37,269 nucleotides of DNA from Verrucomicrobiota bacterium. GTDB lineage: Bacteria > Verrucomicrobiota > Verrucomicrobiia > Opitutales > Opitutaceae. The position numbers and the translations under genes were made by a program. The DNA lies in assembly GCA_016209255.1 (NCBI GenBank), contig JACQWL010000590.1, forward strand, positions 1 to 37,269. Direction: 5' to 3'. This document shows, piece after piece, positions 1-8,861 of the stretch (its first letter is position 1; the number at the start of each line of letters is the position of its first letter). Under the pieces are notes generated by a model. It was not told where the DNA came from. It ran no database searches and saw only the letters and a list, made by a program, of their open reading frames with translations.

Positions 1-1
1 G

Positions 2-393
2 ACGTTCTCCCACCGCTTCAATCCCGCCTGGACGTTTCGCTGGTCGGCCTTTCTCACCGACAATAATCTGAACGACAACGACCCGCGAATCGGCGATCGA
101 AGATGTTCGGCATGTATAAATTCAAAACCGGCCCGGCGAAGGGCCTGAGCGTCAATCTCGGGATGATCCACCTCTCCAACCGCGCGCTGGGCTCCTACCA
201 AAACATCCCGGAAACGCTGCCCGGCTATACGATTTGGGGCGGAGGCGGCAGCTACCCGTTGTCCCGGCAGTGGTCGCTCTCGGCGCGCGTCGACAATATC
301 CGCGATACGCGCTACTATGTCAGCGGCAATACCGTCCGCGCCCTGCTCGCCCCCCCGCGCACGTTCTCCTTCAGCGTCCAATATACGAAGTGA
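2..393 (+). pseudogene. TonB-dependent receptor, C-terminal fragment (5' end outside window), apparent -1 frameshift near nt 99
   Basis: Frame from nt 2 reads TFSHRFNPAWTFRWSAFLTDNNLNDNDPRIGDR; after nt 99 the sequence continues in another frame as KMFGMYKFKTGPAKGLSVNLG...WSLSARVDNIRDTRYYVSGNTVRALLAPPRTFSFSVQYTK*, a typical TBDR beta-barrel C-terminus with terminal aromatic strand. Confidence 0.75.
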
Positions 394-424
394 CGAACCC
401 CGCGCCGAACACCCCCTCGAAGCA

Positions 425-451
425 GCGCTGAGCGCGCGCGGCCCTCAGCGC
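425..451 (+). other. Intergenic inverted repeat / stem-loop (GCGCTGAG - 11 nt - CTCAGCGC)
   Basis: Perfect 8-bp arms at 425-432 and 444-451, between the TBDR stop (391-393) and the DapA-like start (469); no T-tract follows. Confidence 0.6.
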
Positions 452-468
452 CCAGCTTCCCGGCCATC

Positions 469-1368
469 ATGCTCGAAGGAATCTTTCCGGTCATTCCGAC
501 GCTCTTTACCGATCGCAATGCGCTCGATCTCGACGCGCAACGCCGCGTGATCCGCTTCGCCCTCAATGCCGGGGCCCATGGGCTGGTGTTTCCAGGCGTG
601 GCGAGCGAATACAGCCACCTCTCACTGCCCGAGCGCGAGCAACTGCTCGCGCTGGTGGCGGTGGAGGCGGCCGGCAGGGTGCCGCTGGTCGGGGGGGCGA
701 GCGCGACGACCGCGGCTGAGGTAATCGCCGCCGGCTCCATCGCAATGAAGCATGGCATCCGGCATCTCATGATCATGGCGCCGGTGGGACTGGGATCGGA
801 CGCTGCGGCGCATCGGGCTTTTTTTCAGCAAGTCGCCTCCGGATTGCCCGGAGCGGAGATCATCTTGCAAAACGCTCCGGTCCCGACTGGCGCGGGTTTG
901 GACCCGCAGGCAATTATAGCGATCGCGGCGGGCATCCCGGCCATCACCTATATCAAAGAGGAAACACTGCCTTCGGGTCCCGCCATCACGGTGATTCGCG
1001 AGGCAAGGATCCCGAGTCTGCAGGGCGTGTTTGGCGGCGGCGGTGCGCGTTATATCATCGATGAGCTCGATCGCGGCGCCTGCGGAGCGATGCCCGCAGT
1101 GGAGCTGACGGATCTGCATGTAGCGTTGTGGAGATCCTATGCAGCCGGTGATCAGGTGCAGGCGCGGCGGCTTTATCGGCTGAGCCTGCCGCTGCTGGTG
1201 GCACAGGCGATTTATCGCATGAGGCTGACCAAACATGTGCTCGCGAAACGCGGCATCGCCGATGCCCGTCACGTGCGCGCAACGTTGCCGGCGATGGATG
1301 CGTTTGCCCAGCGCGATGTGGACACGATGCTCGCGGACTTGCTGGCCGAATTTCCCGCGGAGAAATGA
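469..1368 (+). CDS. Dihydrodipicolinate synthase / N-acetylneuraminate lyase (DapA) family aldolase
   Basis: 299 aa; MLEGIFPVIPTLF start, Schiff-base Lys in AITYIKEE, overall DapA/NAL TIM-barrel pattern. Confidence 0.88.
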   Translation: MLEGIFPVIPTLFTDRNALDLDAQRRVIRFALNAGAHGLVFPGVASEYSHLSLPEREQLLALVAVEAAGRVPLVGGASATTAAEVIAAGSIAMKHGIRHLMIMAPVGLGSDAAAHRAFFQQVASGLPGAEIILQNAPVPTGAGLDPQAIIAIAAGIPAITYIKEETLPSGPAITVIREARIPSLQGVFGGGGARYIIDELDRGACGAMPAVELTDLHVALWRSYAAGDQVQARRLYRLSLPLLVAQAIYRMRLTKHVLAKRGIADARHVRATLPAMDAFAQRDVDTMLADLLAEFPAEK

Positions 1369-2612
1369 CCACCCGCATCCCTCATCTGCGCTGGGGGATT
1401 GCCGCGCTGCTGTTCTTTTCCACGGTCATCAACTACGTCGACCGGCAGACACTCTCGGTGCTCGCGCCTGTGCTGACCAAGGAGCTGGGCATCTCGGATA
1501 TTGAATATTCGAACATTCTCACTGCCTTTCTCGCGGCCTATACAGTGATGTATGTCGGCTCCGGGTTTCTGGTGGATCGCTGGGGCGCGCGGCTGGCGCT
1601 CAGCGTTTTCATCGTGTGGTGGTCGCTGGCGAACATGTCGCATGCGCTCGCGGTGGGGGTGTGGTCGCTGGGCGCGCTGCGCTTCCTGCTCGGCTTGGGT
1701 GAGTCGGGGAACTTCATGGCGGCCTTCCGGGTGGTGAGCGAATGGTATCCGGCGAGGGAGCGCGCGCTGGTGCACGGACTCATCCAGGGCGGCGCGGCCA
1801 TCGGCGCGATCATTACGCCGCCGGTCGTCACCTGGATCAATGCCCACTACGGCTGGCGGCCCGCGTTTGCGATCACCGGGGCGCTCGGGTTCGTGTGGGT
1901 GACACTTTGGCTGCTGTTGTATCACTCCCCGGCCCGGCACCCGCGTATCACCGATTCCGAGCGGGCGCTCGTGCTCGCGGAGACAGTGCCGGCGGCCAAG
2001 GCGGGGGACGTATCGTGGCGGCAGCTCGCGCGGTATCCGCAGATGTGGGGATTGATGGCGGCGCGCTTTCTCTCGGATCCCGTATGGTGGTTTTATCTTT
2101 TTTGGCTGCCCAAGTATCTTGTGGAGCAGCGCGGTTTCACGATGATCGAGATGGGCATGCTCGCCTGGATTCCGTATCTGGCGGCGGATCTCGGTGCGCT
2201 TTGCGGCGGTTGGCTCAGCGGTCGCTTTGTTGCCCGAGGCACACCGGTGCTATCGTCGCGGCTGCGCGTGATGTTGCCGTGCGCCGTTATCATGCCAGTG
2301 TCATTGGCGATTCATCATGCGCCGTCCCGCGCGGTGACCATCGGACTGATTTGCGTGGTGACGTTTGCGCACATGGCTTGGAAGACGAATCAGAACACGC
2401 TCACCAACGATCTCTTCCCCAAGCACCTCATCGGAGCCACGTCCGGTCTGCTCGCCTTCGGCACGGGGCTCGGCGGCACGCTCTTCGTTTGGATGACCGG
2501 TCATGTGGTGCAGCGATTCGGCTACGGCGCGATCTTCGTCATCATGGGCCTGCTGCATCCCGTTTCCTATCTCATCACGCGTAAATTCGTGCGCCAGCTT
2601 CTCGCCGCCTAG
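1365..2612 (+). CDS. MFS transporter, anion:cation symporter (hexuronate/galactonate-type) family
   Basis: 415 aa, multiple hydrophobic helices, INYVDRQTLSVLAPVLTKELGIS and LLGLGESGNFMAAFRVVSEWYPARERA motifs; ATGA overlap with upstream gene. Confidence 0.9.
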   Translation: MTTRIPHLRWGIAALLFFSTVINYVDRQTLSVLAPVLTKELGISDIEYSNILTAFLAAYTVMYVGSGFLVDRWGARLALSVFIVWWSLANMSHALAVGVWSLGALRFLLGLGESGNFMAAFRVVSEWYPARERALVHGLIQGGAAIGAIITPPVVTWINAHYGWRPAFAITGALGFVWVTLWLLLYHSPARHPRITDSERALVLAETVPAAKAGDVSWRQLARYPQMWGLMAARFLSDPVWWFYLFWLPKYLVEQRGFTMIEMGMLAWIPYLAADLGALCGGWLSGRFVARGTPVLSSRLRVMLPCAVIMPVSLAIHHAPSRAVTIGLICVVTFAHMAWKTNQNTLTNDLFPKHLIGATSGLLAFGTGLGGTLFVWMTGHVVQRFGYGAIFVIMGLLHPVSYLITRKFVRQLLAA

Positions 2613-2616
2613 TGCC

Positions 2617-3765
2617 ATGCGCATAAAATCCGTCCATGCCGTCGCGGTTCGATTGCCGCGTGATGTCGCCCAGTCACGCGGCACTGCGCGCTCGCCCACG
2701 TCGCTGGTCGGCGAAGGCGGATACCGCTGGTCGACGGCCTATCCGGTCCTCTACTCGGTGAACTTCGAAACGGCGCTCGTGCGCGTAGAGCTGGCGAATG
2801 GCCTTGTGGGGTGGGGCGAGGCGCAGGCGCCGCTCGCACCGGAGGTGGCATGCAACATCGTGGAGCATCTGCTGCGACCGGCGCTCGAGCACGAGGACTT
2901 CGACGGCACCCCCGCGCGCATTTCCGCGCTGTGGGACCGCATGTATTCCACCATGCGCGTGCGCGGCCAGAGCGGGGGCTTCATGTTCGATGCGATGAGC
3001 GGCGTGGACATCGCGCTCTGGGATCTCGCGGGAAAAATGGTCGGCAAACCCGTTTGCGCCCTGCTGTGCGCCGACCCAAAGTTCCGCATTTCCGCCTACC
3101 TCAGCGGCACCGCCGGCAACACTCCGCAGGAACGCGCCGCCTTTGCTGCCCGCTATGCCGATGACGGCATCTCGGTCGTGAAGCTCTACTACGAGAGCGA
3201 ATGGCAGGATGTTCTGGCCATCGCTGATCGGTTGCCGGACACGATGCAGTTCGCGGTCGATGCCCTATGGCATCTGCCACCGGGCAACGCCATCGCGATG
3301 GCGCGGGAGCTCGATGCGCGAAACGCCCGCTGGCTCGAGTGCCCGCTGTATCCCGAGGAAGTCGAAGCCCACGCCGCGCTCGCCGCTGCCATTCGCACGC
3401 CGCTCGCGCTCGGCGAGAGCTACCGCAGTCTGCGTGAGCTGCAGCCGTTCCTGGGCATCGCCAAAATCCTTCAACCCGATCTCGGGCGTTGCGGCATCAC
3501 GGGCTCCCTCGAAATCGCGCAGGCGTTCGAAGGCGAAATCATCCCGCACCTCAGCATCGCCATGGGTCCTCAGATCGCCGCCGCACTGCACTTCGCCGCC
3601 GCCGCGAAGAACTGCCTGCTCTGCGAGTTCAACCCGCACGTCCTCGCCATGGCGAACGCCTTCCTGGCATCCCCGATCATCCGCAGAGGTGGTGAGTATC
3701 TTCTCTCCGATGCACCCGGACTGGGGATCGAGTGGAACGCGCGTTTTGGCGAGTTCGTCCGGTAG
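2617..3765 (+). CDS. Mandelate racemase/muconate lactonizing enzyme (enolase superfamily) sugar-acid dehydratase-like protein
   Basis: Start at ATG 2617 (ORF track extends upstream into the MFS gene). Residues in the expected order: Lys (VVKLYY), metal ligands D (FAVDALW), E (WLECPLYPEE), E (LALGES), then D (QPDLGRCG) and H (IPHLS). Confidence 0.85.
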   Translation: MRIKSVHAVAVRLPRDVAQSRGTARSPTSLVGEGGYRWSTAYPVLYSVNFETALVRVELANGLVGWGEAQAPLAPEVACNIVEHLLRPALEHEDFDGTPARISALWDRMYSTMRVRGQSGGFMFDAMSGVDIALWDLAGKMVGKPVCALLCADPKFRISAYLSGTAGNTPQERAAFAARYADDGISVVKLYYESEWQDVLAIADRLPDTMQFAVDALWHLPPGNAIAMARELDARNARWLECPLYPEEVEAHAALAAAIRTPLALGESYRSLRELQPFLGIAKILQPDLGRCGITGSLEIAQAFEGEIIPHLSIAMGPQIAAALHFAAAAKNCLLCEFNPHVLAMANAFLASPIIRRGGEYLLSDAPGLGIEWNARFGEFVR

Positions 3766-3874
3766 GCGCGCGAGCTGATAAAGCCGCGCGATGATGCGCC
3801 CTGTTAGTTGCGCCGCCTTCGGCGAGTCAGTCAGCGCTTTTGAGCCTGACCCAGTGCTCAAGACTAATGCGCGC

Positions 3875-3890
3875 GGTGAACGAATTCACC
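3875..3890. promoter_or_regulatory. Candidate operator site 1, GGTGAACGAATTCACC
   Basis: Palindrome with 6-bp arms; same 16-mer pattern recurs at 15575 and 23520; 115 nt upstream of ATG 4006. Confidence 0.7.
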
Positions 3891-4005
3891 AAAATGAGAT
3901 TCGCCAGGCCATCGTTAGTTTCGTCCTGTGATCGCGGGCGAACCGGCGCCTTCGGTCGTCTGGGCCGCACCGGTTGCCTTAACCCCCGCCGTTTCCTCCA
4001 CCCTC

Positions 4006-4797
4006 ATGAAAACCGTTGCGCGTTGGCTAGGCTCTACCGCCCTCTCCGGGCTTGTGTCGTCGGTCACCCTCCTGGCGGCAGGCCCCGGCGCGCCACGCGA
4101 CGATCTTGTTTGGCTCAAGTCCCAGGGCACGCTGTTGTTTGAGGACTCGTTTGAGCGCGAAGAGACCGGCACTGGCCTGAAAGACATTGGCAACGGCTGG
4201 GAAAATGCCACCGCCGATCGGGCCAAGGGCATCAAACAGGCCGACTTGGATCAGGGCATCCTCAAGGTCAACTCCGCCACCAAGGAGGCCGGACACATGT
4301 CCCACATTCACCACGACGCGGGTTTCCGGAACGGAGGCGTCTACCTTCGTTTCCGGTTCCCCGAGTCCGCCAAGGGCGTGCGCCTTCAAGTCGGGTTTGT
4401 GGATCGCGAAGTCAGTTCAAGCATTCACGCCGGGCACCTCTGCTACGCCTTTGTGTCCGAAGACTCCGTCCTCCTGAAGGACTCCGGCACCGGGTTCCAC
4501 AGCCTCGCGATCCAAAAGCGAATTGAGGAGGGCAAGAAGGCGAACAGCGGAAAAATGCCCGAGAAGATCGCAGCCTTCCTGAAGTCGAAGGAGGTGACCG
4601 TGCCGTGGAAGGGCGATCGGGAGTGGCATGACCTCGTGCTGGTCACCGACGGAGACGCGATGCGCCTCAGCATCGATGGAAAGCTCCTGAAGGAATTTCG
4701 CTCGGAGGGATTTGCCCACCCGGCGAAACGCTGGGTCAGTCTGCTCAGCGCGAACTCGTTCTGGGTGGATGACGTGAAAGTCTGGAAAGTTAATTGA
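4006..4797 (+). CDS. Secreted concanavalin-A-like/DUF1080-like protein of unknown function (paralog A)
   Basis: Signal peptide from internal ATG 4006 (MKTVARWLGSTALSGLVSSVTLLAAG); strongly similar to the product of 28693..29457 (GNGWE.ATADRA, KQADLDQGILK, HIHHDAGF, WHDL, MRLSIDG, SEGFAHP.KRW). Confidence 0.7.
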   Translation: MKTVARWLGSTALSGLVSSVTLLAAGPGAPRDDLVWLKSQGTLLFEDSFEREETGTGLKDIGNGWENATADRAKGIKQADLDQGILKVNSATKEAGHMSHIHHDAGFRNGGVYLRFRFPESAKGVRLQVGFVDREVSSSIHAGHLCYAFVSEDSVLLKDSGTGFHSLAIQKRIEEGKKANSGKMPEKIAAFLKSKEVTVPWKGDREWHDLVLVTDGDAMRLSIDGKLLKEFRSEGFAHPAKRWVSLLSANSFWVDDVKVWKVN

Positions 4798-4807
4798 AGC
4801 GGAACTG

Positions 4808-7531
4808 GTGTCCATGCTCCCGCGCCTGCCCCACAGACTTGTTCGCCTTGAGTTGCTGCTCTTCGCCGCAGGCGCGCCACTCGCCCGGTCCGCGCCAGCG
4901 CCGCATGCCGCAATGCCCGAACGCCACCGCGCGTTCCTGGAGCAGAACTGCCTTGGATGCCACGGGCCCGAGAAACAGAAAGGAAAGTTCCGGGTGGATG
5001 AGTTGCCCCTCACGATTTCCGATCTTCCCACGGCGGAACGCTGGCAGAAGGTGCTCAATGCGCTGAACGCGGGAGAGATGCCGCCCGAGGATGAGGCGCA
5101 ACCCGCGCCCGAATTGAAGGCGGACTTCCTGGAGGATCTGTCTCATGTGATGGTCGCCGCGCGCAAGCATCTCGGCGATCAGCAGGGCGTGATTACCCTT
5201 CGGCGGCTCAACCGGCGTGAGTATCGCAACACGCTGCGCGACCTCCTCGGAGTCGACGTGGACGTGAGCGCTCTGCCCTCGGATACGGGTGGCCCGGGCT
5301 TCGATACCGTCGGGGCCAACCTTTTTCTCACCGGCAATCAATTCGAACAATACGAGGCACTGGCGCGCGAAGCACTGGAGGACGCCTTCACCGCCGGCGC
5401 CGCCGCCCCGGTGGCGAAAAAATTCCGCTACGAAGCCGAGACGATTCATCCGACCTTCGTGAAACGAAATCGCGAGTCGCTGGACGCCATGGATCGGGCT
5501 AACCGTTGGATAAAAGCGGTGGATGACGCCGCTGCACTCCCCGAAAACGCCGCCCTCGTGGCGACGCTCCGCGAGATCGCCGCGACGGACGATGCCCTGC
5601 GTTACCACTGGAAGAAGATTCCCGGCGCTCCCAGCCCCATGACCTTCGGTTTCAATGAGACGGCGGAGGTGAACCCGGCCACGGTGTATTTGTTTCGCGA
5701 TCGCACGGGATTCATTCGCTACGACGAGTATTATCTGCGGCTGCCCCGTTTGGACCAGGGCTCCTACCTGACCGTGACCTCGGGCTATGGCGGAACCGGT
5801 TTTGCCGCGACCCAAGGTCTCTCGATTCCGCGGGATTTTCCGCCGGGTGACTACGTGGTCCGGATTCGCGCGGGCACTGCGCCGGGGACTCCCGCGGACC
5901 GTCGCTTTCTCGAGTTCGGACTGAAAGGGTTTGCCGGCGCAGGCACCCCCGCGCTCAGCACGCATCACATCACCGGCACGATCGAGTCCCCCGACGTGAT
6001 CGAAATCCCTTTCACCTTCAACCGTCAGAGTGCCGAACGGAATCATCGCAACCTTTTCATTCGCGAGCGGGGCCTGAACGACGGGGGCAAGGTGCAACGT
6101 CGAGTCCAGGAAGCCGTCGAACGCAACGGCTCCGGGCCCGAAGTCGCGATCTGGATCGACTGGATGGAGATCGAGCGAATCCCCGCCCCGCCGGGAACGA
6201 TGGCGCCCGGACTTCGTGCGCTGGACATCGGGTGGGACGACCGCGCCACCGGGATTCCGAAGGAAAAGCTCCGGATCGCACTCGAGAATTTTGCGCGGGA
6301 GGCCTACCGCGGAGTCCCGGCGCCCGACGGCCTGGTGGATCGCCTGGTGCGGATTTACGACTCCCACCAAGCGACGGGCGGCACGCATCGCGACGCGCTC
6401 AAGCAGGCCCTGGCGGCGGTGCTTTCCTCGCCCCGTTTCCTTTATCGCGCTGAACCCGATGCGAACACGGCCCATCGCCCGCTGGATGGCCTCGAACTGG
6501 CCACACGCCTCTCATATTTCCTCTGGGGCGCCCCGCCGGACGGCACCCTGCGCGACCTCGCGGACAGCGGGAAACTCCAGGAGCCGCAGGAACTCGCCGC
6601 CCAAACGGAACGGCTCCTCAGCCACCCTCGCTCGGCGCACTTCGTGCAACCCTTCCTGACCCAATGGCTGGCGCTGGATCGGCTCGATCTCTTTCAATTC
6701 AGCCGGAAGCTTTATCCCCGGTTCGATGATGCGGTGAAATCGGCGGCGCGGCAGGAGGTCTACGAAACGTTCGCCTCTTTGCTTTGCGAGAACGGCCGAC
6801 TGGGCGATCTGCTTAACGCCGATTACGTGGTGATCAACGCCCTCCTCGCCGATTATTACGGGATCCAGGGCGTGGCCGGGGACGCGTATCGCAAAGTAGC
6901 TTTGCCGGCTGGCTCTCCCCGCGGAGGGCTCCTGGGCATGGCGGCCATCCTGGCGATGGGCAGCAACGGCCAGCGCACAAACCCGGTCGAACGCGGCGCG
7001 TCGGTGCTGCGCAAACTGTTGCACGATCCCCCTCCGCCCGCGCCAGCGAATGTCCCCGAGATCGAGCGCCTTGCGGGCCAAGTGGTGACCACCCGCGAGC
7101 GCTTTCACGCCCACCAGTCGGACCCGCAGTGCGCGAGCTGCCACCGCAAGATCGACCCGATCGGATTTGGCTTGGAGAACTTCGATGCGATCGGCCAATG
7201 GCGCACCACCGACCGCTATGAAGCCCTCGACGAGTCCGGCGCGCCCGTGCCGCACGCGAGCAAGACGTGGATCATCGAGCCCAGCGGCGCCCTGCACCGG
7301 GGGCCCGCGTTCAGGGATTACTTCGCACTGCGGGAGCTCATCGCCGGAAAAAAGGAAGATTTCGCCAGAGGGTTCACCGTCGCACTGATCGAATACGCCC
7401 TCGGGCGCCCCTGCGGTTTTAGCGACGAGCCCCTGATCGCCGGCATCGTCGCGGAGGCCGGCGAGGACTCGTTCGCGACCCGCGCGTTCATGCACGCGTT
7501 GGTTCGCAGCAAAGAATTTCACTCCAAATAA
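4808..7531 (+). CDS. Planctomycete/verrucomicrobial-type cytochrome protein with DUF1587/DUF1592/DUF1588/DUF1585 domains
   Basis: 907 aa; N-terminal CLGCH heme motif, [21 protein letters not shown] (DUF1587), [25 protein letters not shown] (DUF1588), C-terminal [14 protein letters not shown] region (DUF1585). GTG start or ATG 4814. Confidence 0.9.
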   Translation: MSMLPRLPHRLVRLELLLFAAGAPLARSAPAPHAAMPERHRAFLEQNCLGCHGPEKQKGKFRVDELPLTISDLPTAERWQKVLNALNAGEMPPEDEAQPAPELKADFLEDLSHVMVAARKHLGDQQGVITLRRLNRREYRNTLRDLLGVDVDVSALPSDTGGPGFDTVGANLFLTGNQFEQYEALAREALEDAFTAGAAAPVAKKFRYEAETIHPTFVKRNRESLDAMDRANRWIKAVDDAAALPENAALVATLREIAATDDALRYHWKKIPGAPSPMTFGFNETAEVNPATVYLFRDRTGFIRYDEYYLRLPRLDQGSYLTVTSGYGGTGFAATQGLSIPRDFPPGDYVVRIRAGTAPGTPADRRFLEFGLKGFAGAGTPALSTHHITGTIESPDVIEIPFTFNRQSAERNHRNLFIRERGLNDGGKVQRRVQEAVERNGSGPEVAIWIDWMEIERIPAPPGTMAPGLRALDIGWDDRATGIPKEKLRIALENFAREAYRGVPAPDGLVDRLVRIYDSHQATGGTHRDALKQALAAVLSSPRFLYRAEPDANTAHRPLDGLELATRLSYFLWGAPPDGTLRDLADSGKLQEPQELAAQTERLLSHPRSAHFVQPFLTQWLALDRLDLFQFSRKLYPRFDDAVKSAARQEVYETFASLLCENGRLGDLLNADYVVINALLADYYGIQGVAGDAYRKVALPAGSPRGGLLGMAAILAMGSNGQRTNPVERGASVLRKLLHDPPPPAPANVPEIERLAGQVVTTRERFHAHQSDPQCASCHRKIDPIGFGLENFDAIGQWRTTDRYEALDESGAPVPHASKTWIIEPSGALHRGPAFRDYFALRELIAGKKEDFARGFTVALIEYALGRPCGFSDEPLIAGIVAEAGEDSFATRAFMHALVRSKEFHSK

Positions 7532-7545
7532 AGCCCGCCCCCGCC

Positions 7546-8850
7546 ATGAACGCTCCCCTGAACCGCCGCCACTTCCTGCGCACCAGCACCGCCCTCATCG
7601 CACTGCCGATGCTCGAATCGTTCGGCTTTCGCCGATTCGCCTCGGCCGCGCCCGCGTCGACCCTCGCCGCGCGCCCCAAACGGATGATCTTTCTCGGGTT
7701 CGGCTGGGGCGTGACCCAGCAGTCGTGGTATCCGTCCATGCTCGAAAAGGGTCCCGATTACATCCTGCCCTCCGGCCTGGCACCCCTGGGCCGCCACAAG
7801 TCCGACTTCACGATCGTGCAGGGGCTCGTCAACAAGCACGTCTCCGGCGGCCATTCCGGCAGCACTTTCTGGCTCACGGGCGCAAACGAGTTCGGCGAAC
7901 CCGGACAAAGCTTTCACAACAGCATCTCGGCCGATCAGGTGGCAGCCGGGGCTCTGGGGAAGGAAACCCGCTTTGATTCGTTCATTATGGATTGCGGCGC
8001 GGCCACACAGCCGTCCGGTCATGGCCAAGGGCTCTCCCTCTCATGGGACTCCCGCGGCAAACCCATGTCCGGGCCGAGGACGCCGGTCGAGGCGTTTCAC
8101 CGCCTTTTTTCGCGGGACACCACGCCGCTGGACCAGCAGCAGGCCATGTTTCGCCAGCGGCGCAGCGTGCTGGATAACGCCCTCGAAAGCGCCCGGGAAT
8201 TGCAGCGCCAGCTCGGCAAGACCGACAACGCGAAACTGGATGAATATTTTCAAGGCATCCGCGATCTTGAGACCCGGTTGAGCCGCGACGAGCAATGGCT
8301 GGGCGTGCCGCAACCGACGCCGGACCTCGCCGAGCCGAAGTCCAGTCTGGCCGGTTACGAGGAAATCGAGTTGATGTATGACATCATGATCGCAGCCCTG
8401 CGAACCGACAGCACGCGGGTGCTGAGTTACCGGCAGCCGGTGACGACGCTGCTCGCCAGCCTCGATGTCCGCATCGACGCCCACACCATGAGTCATTACC
8501 CCGGCAAGGGCCCGGAGTATTTGGAAGCCTCCGAAAAGCGCGACCGCGCGCAAAGCGAGCTGCTCGCCGGCCTACTGGACAAACTCAAGGCGACCCGGGA
8601 GCCGGATGGCAGCACCCTCTTCGATCACACGACCGTCGTCTACGGGAGCAACATCAGGACCGGCCACAATCTCGACAACTGCCCCACGATCCTCGCCGGT
8701 CGCGGCGCCGGCATCCGGCTCGGACACAATCTGGTTGTGCCAAAGGACACGCCGCTCTGCAACGCGTGGCTGACGCTGCTGCGCGGATCGGGTGTCCCGG
8801 TTGAACGGCACGGGGACAGCAGCGGAGTCATCCCGCAACTACTCGCCTAA
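7546..8850 (+). CDS. DUF1552 domain-containing secreted protein
   Basis: 434 aa; Tat-like NRRHFLRTSTALIALPML, FLGFGWGVTQQSWYPS, LDYRIDAHTMSHYPGKG-like C-terminal region; next to a DUF1592-type gene, as usual for this family. Confidence 0.88.
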   Translation: MNAPLNRRHFLRTSTALIALPMLESFGFRRFASAAPASTLAARPKRMIFLGFGWGVTQQSWYPSMLEKGPDYILPSGLAPLGRHKSDFTIVQGLVNKHVSGGHSGSTFWLTGANEFGEPGQSFHNSISADQVAAGALGKETRFDSFIMDCGAATQPSGHGQGLSLSWDSRGKPMSGPRTPVEAFHRLFSRDTTPLDQQQAMFRQRRSVLDNALESARELQRQLGKTDNAKLDEYFQGIRDLETRLSRDEQWLGVPQPTPDLAEPKSSLAGYEEIELMYDIMIAALRTDSTRVLSYRQPVTTLLASLDVRIDAHTMSHYPGKGPEYLEASEKRDRAQSELLAGLLDKLKATREPDGSTLFDHTTVVYGSNIRTGHNLDNCPTILAGRGAGIRLGHNLVVPKDTPLCNAWLTLLRGSGVPVERHGDSSGVIPQLLA

Positions 8851-8861
8851 GCCACCCAAGC

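Noticed and set aside
2503-2616. N-terminal extension of the enolase-superfamily ORF
   Set aside because: Overlaps the MFS gene out of frame; the family N-terminus MRIKSVHAVAVRLP starts at 2617.
3767-3815. CGCGCG/GCGC repeats after the enolase gene as a terminator
   Set aside because: Low-complexity GC alternation is self-complementary by chance; no convincing stem and no T-tract.
4790-6475. 561-aa ORF on the minus strand
   Set aside because: Antisense to the well-supported DUF1587/1592/1588/1585 gene; no domain or signal peptide.
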